Of a DNA stretch of 5,111 nt, positions 1 through 5,111 are shown in pieces (the first letter of the stretch is position 1; the number at the start of each line of letters is the position of its first letter). The notes beneath the pieces are model-generated. The model was not told the DNA's origin, searched no databases, and saw only the letters and a list, made by a program, of their open reading frames with translations. The stretch spans positions 1-5,111 of the forward strand of contig CAMUQM010000149.1 in the NCBI GenBank assembly GCA_947095945.1, written 5' to 3'. The stretch is from an uncultured Prevotella sp. GTDB lineage: Bacteria; Bacteroidota; Bacteroidia; Bacteroidales; Bacteroidaceae. The position numbers were made by a program, and so were the translations under genes.

Positions 1-1412
1 TTGGTATCTATATAGCGTTACTCACCTTTGGGTGGGTAAGCGTCTGCGGTGCGAGTTATACTTACGGCGATACAGAAATATTCTCACTTTCAACTCGTTC
101 GGGTATGCAGATTGTGTGGATTGGTACTTCCATTTGCTTAGGTTTTGTACTGCTAATGATGGACGACCGATTCTATGATACCTTTGCTTATGTCATCTAT
201 GGTCTGTTAGTACTCCTTCTTTTTGCTACAATCTTTAATCCTCATAGTATTAAAGGTTCTCGTTCGTGGCTTGTCTTGGGACCACTCCGACTGCAGCCTG
301 CCGAGTTTGCCAAGTTTGCAACGGCATTGGCAATCGCTAAGTTTATGTCGGCTTATGGCTTTACGATTAAGAACTGGAAGCATTTCGCAGGTGCCTGTGG
401 CATCATTTTCTTACCGATGTTATGTATTGTCGGGCAGCGTGAGACGGGTTCTGCCTTGGTTTATTTCTCTTTCTTCCTCATGCTTTATCGTGAAGGAATG
501 TCTGGTGCATTCCTATTTACAGGACTGGCAATGGTTATTTACTTTGTCGTCGGAATCAAGTATGAAGAAGTATTGCTGTGGGATACGCCAACGTCCTTAG
601 GAAAGTTTGTCGTCCTCTTACTTGTTCAGATATTCTCCTCAATGATGGTTTGGGTCTATGTGGGTGATAAGGGACGAACGCGTTTGTTGCTGACTTATGT
701 CTTTGGAATCACGGGACTTGCCTTACTCTTCTCAGAGTTTGTTATTCCCTTTGATGTTGTTTGGATACAGTTGGTTTTATCAGCATGTGTTATTGGTTAT
801 TTAGTTTATAATGCGATGAACACTCGCTTTGCCAACTACTTCTACATAGCATTGTTTGCTTTAGGCTCAATCGCCTTTTTCTATTCGGCAGACTATGTGC
901 TAAATGATGTTATGCAACCACACCAGCGTGTGCGTATCAACGTACTTTTAGGATTGGATGAAGACCTTGCTGGAGCTGGATATAATGTGCATCAGAGTGA
1001 GATTGCCATCGGTTCAGGTGGTCTGCAGGGTAAAGGCTTCTTGAATGGTACGCAGACAAAGTTGAAGTTTGTACCTGAACAAGACACCGACTTTATCTTC
1101 TGTACGGTAGGTGAGGAGGAGGGTTTTCTCGGTTCAGCCTCTGTACTTGTGCTATTCCTCTTCCTTATACTGCGACTAATGTATCTTGCCGACCGACAAC
1201 CTTTCAAGTTCGGGCGAGTCTATGGCTATTGTGTCGCGGGAATCTTCCTATTCCACGTTTTTATTAACGTTGGAATGGTATTGGGGCTAACGCCAGTTAT
1301 TGGTATTCCGTTACCATTTTTTAGTTACGGAGGTTCTTCTCTTTGGGGCTTTACGTTGCTTCTATTTATTTTCCTCCGTATAGATGCAGGGCGTAATCTT
1401 ATCCGTCAGTAG
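1..1412 (+). CDS. rodA: RodA, SEDS-family peptidoglycan glycosyltransferase (5' end outside window)
   Basis: RodA polymerises lipid II into glycan strands in the inner membrane, working with the transpeptidase PBP2 in the elongasome. The reading frame is open from base 3 through the stop at 1410-1412 (469 residues visible), so the start lies upstream. The ATG at 105 is internal: the 34 residues before it already form the first membrane helix (GIYIALLTFGW) and the SEDS-type GASY segment. Recognisable motifs are GSRSWLVLGPLRLQPAEFAK, then GAGYNVHQSEIAIGSGG, GTQTKLKFVPEQDTDF, VGEEEG and, encoded at 1266-1340, the C-terminal family signature ending GIPLPFFSYGGSS. The Asp encoded at 963-965, just before LAGAGY, aligns by eye with the catalytic Asp of E. 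coli RodA. The protein is about 100 residues longer than the E. coli enzyme because of extra hydrophobic segments in the middle (encoded at about 600-900), which I regard as usual for Bacteroidota. In this phylum rodA normally ends an mreB-mreC-mreD-mrdA-rodA cluster, so those genes probably lie upstream. Confidence 0.94.
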   Translation, partial: GIYIALLTFGWVSVCGASYTYGDTEIFSLSTRSGMQIVWIGTSICLGFVLLMMDDRFYDTFAYVIYGLLVLLLFATIFNPHSIKGSRSWLVLGPLRLQPAEFAKFATALAIAKFMSAYGFTIKNWKHFAGACGIIFLPMLCIVGQRETGSALVYFSFFLMLYREGMSGAFLFTGLAMVIYFVVGIKYEEVLLWDTPTSLGKFVVLLLVQIFSSMMVWVYVGDKGRTRLLLTYVFGITGLALLFSEFVIPFDVVWIQLVLSACVIGYLVYNAMNTRFANYFYIALFALGSIAFFYSADYVLNDVMQPHQRVRINVLLGLDEDLAGAGYNVHQSEIAIGSGGLQGKGFLNGTQTKLKFVPEQDTDFIFCTVGEEEGFLGSASVLVLFLFLILRLMYLADRQPFKFGRVYGYCVAGIFLFHVFINVGMVLGLTPVIGIPLPFFSYGGSSLWGFTLLLFIFLRIDAGRNLIRQ

Positions 1413-1427
1413 GAGATAAGATTACGC
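1391..1427 (+). terminator. Hairpin across the rodA stop codon, probable terminator
   Basis: A perfect 13-bp inverted repeat pairs GCGTAATCTTATC (1391-1403) with GATAAGATTACGC (1415-1427) around an 11-base loop that holds the rodA stop codon. The left arm is itself the coding sequence for the last residues of RodA. The stem is long enough to be very stable, but only TT and then a mixed TTGGATAGTTCT follow, so the U-tract is poor. It may end transcription inefficiently or act as a 3' processing and stability element. Confidence 0.6.
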
Positions 1428-1604
1428 TTGGATAGTTCTAATACGCACTTAATGTGAATTCTCTTTGGAGCATATAATACCGCATTTGTTTTAGAAGAGT
1501 AATCCTATATTTTACATAATCTTTGTTTGCAGTAGGTCGTATAGATTTCTGCTAACAATAAGTTGGAACTGTTTTCCATAACATTTTGTAAGTTTTTTGT
1601 GCCC

Positions 1605-1667
1605 AGCACCATCGGTGTTAAGCCTCCGCACCACATGTGCTAAGCATCAACACCATTTGTGTTATGC
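1605..1667. repeat. Three tandem 22-bp units, each a small hairpin
   Basis: Three 18-base units start at 1606, 1628 and 1650, separated by 4-base linkers, giving an exact 22-bp period. Each begins with a 13-base hairpin core of pattern RCAC-N5-GTGY: GCACCATCGGTGT, GCACCACATGTGC and ACACCATTTGTGT. These are followed by TAAGC, TAAGC and TATGC. The outer base pair varies as G-U, G-C and A-U while pairing is kept. The third unit extends to a 9-bp stem (GCAT, bulged C, AACAC, then GTGTTATGC, 1644-1667). The stretch 1668-1689 may be a decayed fourth unit, which is uncertain. The array lies about 190 bases downstream of rodA. Confidence 0.75.
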
Positions 1668-1776
1668 ATTATCATTATTGTAGAAGACGGGTAATAAGGA
1701 GTATTATTATCATTAAATGAAACATTGTACGACACTAATACTCGATAAATATGAGGATGGTTTTATAGGGTATCAA

Positions 1777-1793
1777 TAATAAAGGCTTTATTA
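1777..1793. repeat. 17-bp AT-rich palindrome
   Basis: TAATAAAG (1777-1784) and CTTTATTA (1786-1793) are exact reverse complements around a single G. Such a compact dyad could be a protein-binding site, but no gene start lies beside it. In this AT-rich spacer it could also be coincidence or a remnant terminator. Confidence 0.4.
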
Positions 1794-1851
1794 AAGATGG
1801 TATAGTATCTTAGGTCGGCACTACTCATTTAATAGTGGTTTGTTGTTTTGA

Positions 1852-1870
1852 ATTTCCTTATTTAGGAAAT
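1852..1870. repeat. 7-bp perfect hairpin in the convergent spacer
   Basis: ATTTCCT (1852-1858) pairs with AGGAAAT (1864-1870) around the loop TATTT. On the + strand it is followed by GCTTTATTTC, so it could be a weak back-up terminator for read-through from rodA. It sits about 20 bases before the gldH-side terminator. The stem is AT-rich and of modest stability. Confidence 0.35.
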
Positions 1871-1889
1871 GCTTTATTTCAATATATGT

Positions 1890-1935
1890 AAAAGCTGCTT
1901 CAAGACTCCAATGCATGGAAGTTGAAGCAGCCTTT
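1890..1935 (-). terminator. Rho-independent terminator of the holB-PSP1-gldH strand
   Basis: GCTGCTTCAA (1894-1903) and TTGAAGCAGC (1922-1931) form a perfect 10-bp stem. The 18-base loop can add a short inner TCC/GGA pairing (1907-1909 with 1917-1919). Read on the minus strand, the stem is followed by TTTTACAT, a usable U-tract, and it lies about 22 bases past the gldH stop codon. On the + strand it is followed by CTTTATT, so it may work in both directions and also catch rodA read-through. Confidence 0.8.
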
Positions 1936-1953
1936 ATTGCTTGTTTCTAATTT

Positions 1954-2448
1954 TTATTCCTTGATAAGTTTAATACCTATGTCACTGATACCGGGGAGTG
2001 ACTCACGACTCATGATATGACGTATCTTAACTTGCATAGAGTCATTTCGGTTGAGACGGAAGGAGGTAATTGCCTGACGTATCTCAGTGCTTGTGATACC
2101 TTTCTGTCCTACTAATATTCCTTTGTCGTTAATAATCTCACAATTAATGGTATCATTGTAAGTCTTTTCACGCTTCTTACGTTGCCTGTAGTAGATTACT
2201 TTCCGCTCAATAATCATACTTATATTGCGGTATGGATAAGTCTGTGCAGCACGCAGGCAGAGGTCTAACTGATAGCTGCCTTCCCACTGACGAGGAACAT
2301 TAAAAGTAAGTGTATCTTTGCGTGACCAGCCCTGTAGTGACACACTTTCATATCGGTCGTATGTGCGTGGATCACTGCATGAAGCAGCACCCATGGCGAT
2401 AACCATGAGTGCTATGATATATAATAAGGTGGAAACCTTATGTCTCAT
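1954..2448 (-). CDS. gldH: GldH-family lipoprotein
   Basis: This 164-residue protein looks like the GldH family, envelope lipoproteins named for Flavobacterium gliding but also found in non-gliding Bacteroidota, where their role is unclear. Residues 1-23 form a lipoprotein signal peptide: basic MRHK, a hydrophobic stretch LLYIIALMVIAMGA, then AAS before Cys24, the predicted lipidated residue. Family-like features follow: YDRYESVSLQGWSRKDTLTF, QLDLCLRAAQTYPYRNISM, a segment with NDTINCEIINDKGILVGQKG, and the closing RHIMSRESLPGISDIGIKL. A basic run YYRQRKKREK (about residues 87-96) stands out. The ATG overlaps the stop of the upstream PSP1 gene as ATGA (2445-2448), so translation is probably coupled. 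A terminator lies just after the stop. The family call rests on pattern recognition and on the neighbouring PSP1 gene, a pairing I recall from related genomes. Confidence 0.85.
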   Translation of the reverse strand: MRHKVSTLLYIIALMVIAMGAASCSDPRTYDRYESVSLQGWSRKDTLTFNVPRQWEGSYQLDLCLRAAQTYPYRNISMIIERKVIYYRQRKKREKTYNDTINCEIINDKGILVGQKGITSTEIRQAITSFRLNRNDSMQVKIRHIMSRESLPGISDIGIKLIKE

Positions 2449-3797
2449 TCTTGCGTTCTTTCCGTTTGCTGAGGCTGTCTGCCTTCATTTCTATTGTTTT
2501 GTGCGGTACCTTCATTCTGCTGATGTGCAGGACGAGGACCGTTATAAGGACGACGATTACCATTCTGTGGGCGACGATTGTCGTTTTGTGGACGTCTATT
2601 GTCATTTTGCTGACGATAGTTGTCCTGTTCATCACGCTGGTTACGCCGATTATCGCGTTGTGGTCTACCACCTTGCTGCCCGTTGTTATTACGCGGTTGG
2701 TTATTCTTTTTGCGCTTCTTAGCCTTATCAAATCGGCTGAGGTCAGCACCAGCAAGTAGGTCAACAGATTTCTTTGCTGCCTTAGCCTTTCCATCTTCAA
2801 GGAGAGAAAGAGGCTTTTCGCCGCGTCTGTTAAGTTCGATAATCTCCTTCGCACGCTCTGCACTAATCGTCTCAAGGTTGACTGCGAGATTCTTATCGGT
2901 AGAGTAGGTACACTGACCATTGAGGATATCAGTCTTGAAGAGGTGGTATTCGCCATCCATTGTCTCCAAGACAACCTCTCTGCTTGGAAGTTTTCTGCCA
3001 GCCTCCATGTAGTCATCAACCTCGTAGTTCAGACAACATTTCAGTTTAGCACACATACCCGCCAGCTTGGTTGGGTTAAGTGAGATGTCCTGAATGCGGG
3101 CAGCTGTGGTTGAAACACTGGAGAAATTCTTCATCCATGTGGCACAGCAAAGCTCACGACCACATGGACCAGTACCGCCGATACGTCCTGCTTCCTGTCG
3201 TGCACCAATCTGTTTCATTTCGATTCGTACATGGAAGGCTGCAGCAAGGTCCTTAATAAGCTGGCGGAAGTCGACACGCTCGTCGGCGATGTAGTAGAAG
3301 ATTGCTTTGTTTCCATCGCCCTGATACTCTACGTCACCAATCTTCATTTTTAGACCTAAGCCCTTTGCAATCTGTCGACTCTCAATCATTGTAGTGTGTT
3401 CACGTGCCTTTGCCTCGTGGTACTTTTGCATGTCAACCTCCTTTGCGAGGCGATAGACACGTTTAATATCATCTGGTGACTTCACACATGATGACTTCTT
3501 AATCTGCAGCTTGACGAGACGTCCAGTCAGCGTAACGACTCCGATGTCATGTCCGGGATTAGCTTCTACTGCCACAACATCACCTTTCTTCAAGTCAAGG
3601 TTGTTGACATTGTGATAGTATCCCTTACGTGTATTCTTGAATTGAACCTCAACAAGGTCGGTTGTCTGGTTGTTTCCCGGCACGTCAGCCAGCCAGTCGA
3701 AGGTATTCAACTGGCGGTCTTGTCTGCCACATCCTTTGTGACATAAGCCTCGGTCGCAACCATGCCAGACCTTGAATTTCATATCTTTGTAATCCAT
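2445..3797 (-). CDS. PSP1 domain protein, RicT (YaaT) homologue with disordered tail
   Basis: This 450-residue cytoplasmic protein has a PSP1 domain. Its Bacillus homologue RicT joins RicA and RicF in an Fe-S complex that affects RNase Y-dependent RNA maturation; the function in Bacteroidota is less clear, so transfer is by homology only. The core signature runs over residues 191-259: RIEMKQIGARQEAGRIGG, then CGRELCC (Cys212, 217, 218), DISLNPTKLAG and CAKLKCCLNYE (Cys249, 254, 255). These cysteines are likely cluster ligands. An additional N-terminal cluster, Cys14, Cys19 and Cys23 in WHGCDRGLCHKGCGRQ, precedes the domain. From about residue 358 the tail is low complexity (KAKKRKKNNQPRNNN onward, with three QN[DG]NRRP repeats), basic and probably disordered, perhaps RNA-binding. 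The first ATG was chosen; Met6 is an alternative start. The gene follows holB after 163 bases and overlaps gldH by 4 bases. Confidence 0.92.
   Translation of the reverse strand: MDYKDMKFKVWHGCDRGLCHKGCGRQDRQLNTFDWLADVPGNNQTTDLVEVQFKNTRKGYYHNVNNLDLKKGDVVAVEANPGHDIGVVTLTGRLVKLQIKKSSCVKSPDDIKRVYRLAKEVDMQKYHEAKAREHTTMIESRQIAKGLGLKMKIGDVEYQGDGNKAIFYYIADERVDFRQLIKDLAAAFHVRIEMKQIGARQEAGRIGGTGPCGRELCCATWMKNFSSVSTTAARIQDISLNPTKLAGMCAKLKCCLNYEVDDYMEAGRKLPSREVVLETMDGEYHLFKTDILNGQCTYSTDKNLAVNLETISAERAKEIIELNRRGEKPLSLLEDGKAKAAKKSVDLLAGADLSRFDKAKKRKKNNQPRNNNGQQGGRPQRDNRRNQRDEQDNYRQQNDNRRPQNDNRRPQNGNRRPYNGPRPAHQQNEGTAQNNRNEGRQPQQTERTQE
2547..2610 (-). repeat. In-frame 21-bp minisatellite in the PSP1 gene
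   Basis: Three consecutive 21-base units encode QNDNRRP, QNDNRRP and QNGNRRP (residues 397-417). A weaker fourth unit extends towards 2630 and encodes NYRQQ-type sequence. Because the unit is a multiple of three, copy-number changes would lengthen or shorten the tail without shifting frame. The units differ at several bases, so the array is not freshly expanded. Confidence 0.8.
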
Positions 3798-3829
3798 TGA
3801 TTGTTTCTTTTTGTTTTATATATATTGAA

Positions 3830-3869
3830 AGCCTCCATAAGACTCTTTGGGAAGAGAGGGTGGTAGGCT
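3830..3869 (-). promoter_or_regulatory. Branched hairpin between holB and the PSP1 gene
   Basis: AGCCTCC (3830-3836) pairs with GGTAGGCT (3862-3869) as a 7-bp stem with one bulge, and inside it CTCTT (3843-3847) pairs with AAGAG (3852-3856) around a 4-base loop. Read on the minus strand it is followed by TTTCAATATATATAAAAC, then the PSP1 start about 33 bases beyond the stem. It could be a weak terminator after holB or a 5'-leader structure of the PSP1-gldH message. The T-run is too short to decide. The AT-rich stretch upstream of it on the minus strand (3880-3900) could hold a promoter, but no clear consensus is visible. Confidence 0.45.
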
Positions 3870-3917
3870 GTGATAAGCAATGATAAATTATATTATATAG
3901 GTTTTAGACTTACATCT

Positions 3918-3965
3918 TGTCAACCTGTCAACCAGTTTACTCGTTAACTTGTCTACCTGTCTACT
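3918..3965. repeat. Degenerate 8-bp tandem repeat, six copies
   Basis: Six octamers follow one another without gaps: TGTCAACC, TGTCAACC, AGTTTACT, CGTTAACT, TGTCTACC and TGTCTACT. Each carries a GTYWAC-like hexamer (GTCAAC, GTTTAC, GTTAAC or GTCTAC) spaced by 2 bp. The last unit contains the holB stop codon (TAG on the minus strand, 3961-3963), so the array begins at the very end of that gene and fills the first part of the spacer. I recall similar octamer strings in other Bacteroidales spacers, but this was not checked. Confidence 0.75.
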
Positions 3966-5100
3966 TCTTCAAAAGTAGCACAATGAGCTTTAATGCCATG
4001 TCGTAGAAGACAATCTTAGCGTTTGCATTCTGTCCGATGTCACGATTAGCACGCTGGAAGAGTTCGTTGATTTCAATAACGTTTGCCTCGTTGATGAATC
4101 GTGCAAAGTTCTTTGCAAAGTTCTCTTCCTCCAAAGTCATGTAGTTGAGTTCGGGGTTTTGGAAGTTAAAGATAAAGTTCTCACGCACCTGTTGTTGGAA
4201 GTAAATGAGCATACGACGCTCTTTCTCACGTCCATATCCTGCTACAACCTCACTCCAACGCTTAAGATCTTTCACGTTACGGAGGTAACATAGGCGCATA
4301 AGCATTTGGAACATATTGTGGAACTCACGGTTTTCATTGCCTGAGTCTAACGATTCCAATGCTTTCAGCCAACTACCGTGTGCAATACGAGCAATGCGGT
4401 GTGCGGCATCAGTGTCAATACCCCTTTGCTTGATGAGCGCCTGTTCAATAGCTTCATCTTCGATGCGTTTCACATCAATACGCTGTGTACGGCTGATGAT
4501 AGTTTCGAGCAGTTTCTCTGGTTCCTCGCATACCATAAGGAAGATGGTGCCCTGTGGTGGTTCTTCCAACAGCTTCAATAGCTTGTTTGCAGAGGTCAGA
4601 TTCATTCGTTCTGGCAGCCAGATGATAGACACCTTGTAGCCTCCCTGACTTGACTTCAACGCCAAAACACGAGATAATTCATCGCTCTCTGCACCCGTGA
4701 TAATAGCCTGTTGTGTGGTAGCTCCCATCTGCTTCATCCATTGGTTCATGGTGAAGTAGGTTCCTTGCATGATGAGTCCGTGCCATTCTTTTGCAAAGTC
4801 TGCACTTACTGGTTGGTGGTCACTACTCATGCTTGGTAGCTTGATGGTAGGATAAGAGAAGTGAAGGTCGGGGTGTTCCCAGTTCCGAAGCATAGCACGG
4901 GCATTGGAAATGGTAGGTGAAGTAGCCTCTTCGGCATCGTCACCAGCAAGCAAATAGCTGGCAAAAGCCATTGCAAGTGCCATCTTACCTGTTCCATGTG
5001 GTCCACAGAAGAGCAAGGCATGGGGCAGACGATCTTCTTTGATCATCTGAACGAGCCGTTCCTTGACAGCTTCTTGTCCTATAACTTCTGAAAAGTTCAT
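3961..5100 (-). CDS. holB: DNA polymerase III delta' subunit (clamp loader, AAA+)
   Basis: Delta' is a fixed AAA+ subunit of the clamp loader that helps place the sliding clamp on primed DNA. This 379-residue protein starts with the typical N-terminus MNFSEVIGQEAVKERL and RLPHALLFCGPHGTGK (Walker A, residues 33-39). HPDLHF (76-81) follows, then a long insertion (about 85-150). After that come KVSIIWLPERMN, NKLLKLLEEPP (172-182), TIFLMVCEEPEKLLETIISR and the SRT version of the sensor motif (203-205). The Walker B acidic pair is replaced by WLPE, so ATP hydrolysis is unlikely; delta' is commonly inactive. The zinc-finger cysteines that usually precede HPD are all missing. The start has AAGAGAAG just upstream, cut by the window edge, so anything further upstream is unseen. 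It is longer than E. coli delta' (334) because of the insertion. The stop lies in an octamer repeat. A related gamma/tau-type AAA+ protein is less likely given size and motifs. Confidence 0.9.
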   Translation of the reverse strand: MNFSEVIGQEAVKERLVQMIKEDRLPHALLFCGPHGTGKMALAMAFASYLLAGDDAEEATSPTISNARAMLRNWEHPDLHFSYPTIKLPSMSSDHQPVSADFAKEWHGLIMQGTYFTMNQWMKQMGATTQQAIITGAESDELSRVLALKSSQGGYKVSIIWLPERMNLTSANKLLKLLEEPPQGTIFLMVCEEPEKLLETIISRTQRIDVKRIEDEAIEQALIKQRGIDTDAAHRIARIAHGSWLKALESLDSGNENREFHNMFQMLMRLCYLRNVKDLKRWSEVVAGYGREKERRMLIYFQQQVRENFIFNFQNPELNYMTLEEENFAKNFARFINEANVIEINELFQRANRDIGQNANAKIVFYDMALKLIVLLLKK

Positions 5101-5111
5101 CTTCTCTTGTT

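Larger units (their letters stand above)
1413..1953. other. Convergent intergenic region, no gene found
   Basis: This 541-base stretch separates the 3' ends of rodA (+) and gldH (-). It is AT-rich with stops in all frames, and I find no protein-coding gene. It contains the right arm of the rodA hairpin, a three-copy 22-bp hairpin repeat (1605-1667), a near-perfect AT palindrome (1777-1793), a weak inverted repeat CACTA/TAGTG (1819-1837), a 7-bp hairpin (1852-1870) and the gldH-side terminator (1890-1935). No convincing Bacteroidota promoter (TTTG then TAnnTTTG at normal spacing) was found in it. An unannotated small RNA is possible but cannot be shown from sequence alone. Confidence 0.7.

Noticed and set aside
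105..1412. rodA starting at the ATG at 105
   Set aside because: The frame is open back to base 3 and the upstream residues encode the first membrane helix of the family, so 105 is an internal Met.
1461..1490. Bacteroidota promoter (TTTG at 1464, CGCATTTG at 1481) and a TATAATAC-like box
   Set aside because: The spacing between elements is about 13 bases, the -7 element lacks TA, and no gene follows on the + strand.
1605..1667. CRISPR array
   Set aside because: The units are degenerate with constant 4-base linkers and no unique spacers, and there are no cas genes.
1717..1779. 20-codon + strand frame (MKHCTTLILDKYEDGFIGYQ)
   Set aside because: It is too short to support, its nearest purine-rich stretch is about 16 bases away, and it ends inside the AT palindrome. 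Nothing suggests translation.
2438..3019. 193-residue minus-strand reading frame, and + strand frames at 2318-2722, 2451-2759 and 2620-2907
   Set aside because: They overlap the PSP1 and gldH genes, whose motifs are clear, and their own translations are low-complexity or motif-free shadows of the repetitive tail.
4316..4639. + strand frames within holB (4316-4639, 4378-4581) and a minus-strand frame at 4827-5021
   Set aside because: They lie wholly inside the well-supported holB gene and show no recognisable domain or start signal.
4000..5000. Frameshift in holB explaining the missing cysteines and altered Walker B
   Set aside because: The frame is continuous with family motifs on both sides of each altered region, and the other frames show no cysteine block or DE motif.

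Overview
The window looks like chromosomal DNA from a member of the Bacteroidales, most likely Prevotella or a close relative. The evidence is the set of Bacteroidota-type proteins: a RodA enlarged by extra membrane segments, a GldH-family lipoprotein, a PSP1 protein with an N-terminal cysteine cluster and a long Asn/Gln/Arg-rich tail, and a clamp-loader delta' subunit with a Bacteroidota-style central insertion. The DNA is moderately AT-rich with weak Shine-Dalgarno signals. The genus is inferred from general resemblance and was not tested by any search.

Layout. Positions 1-1412 (+) hold the 3' part of rodA, the SEDS peptidoglycan polymerase; its start lies upstream of the window. A strong hairpin straddles its stop codon. 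Positions 1413-1953 form a 541-base gap between convergent genes. I find no credible gene there, but it has several inverted repeats, including a three-copy 22-bp tandem array of small hairpins, and the terminator of the opposing operon. On the minus strand, read from 5100 down to 1954, lie holB (delta' of DNA polymerase III), a PSP1/RicT-family gene and gldH. The last two overlap by ATGA. Between holB and the PSP1 gene is a 163-base spacer with a branched hairpin and a degenerate 8-bp tandem repeat that runs into the holB stop codon.

How the genes relate. RodA builds the lateral cell wall with its partner PBP2. The minus-strand cluster combines a replication factor, a probable Fe-S-binding RNA-maturation factor homologue and an envelope lipoprotein. 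Such mixed housekeeping clusters are common and do not imply one pathway. GldH is named for gliding motility, but the family also occurs in non-gliding Bacteroidota.

I see no mobile element, CRISPR array, tRNA, rRNA, defence system or other obvious new system. The points that merit a second look are the structured repeats in the two intergenic spaces, the complete loss of the zinc-ligand cysteines in delta', and the cysteine-rich head plus minisatellite-encoded tail of the PSP1 protein.
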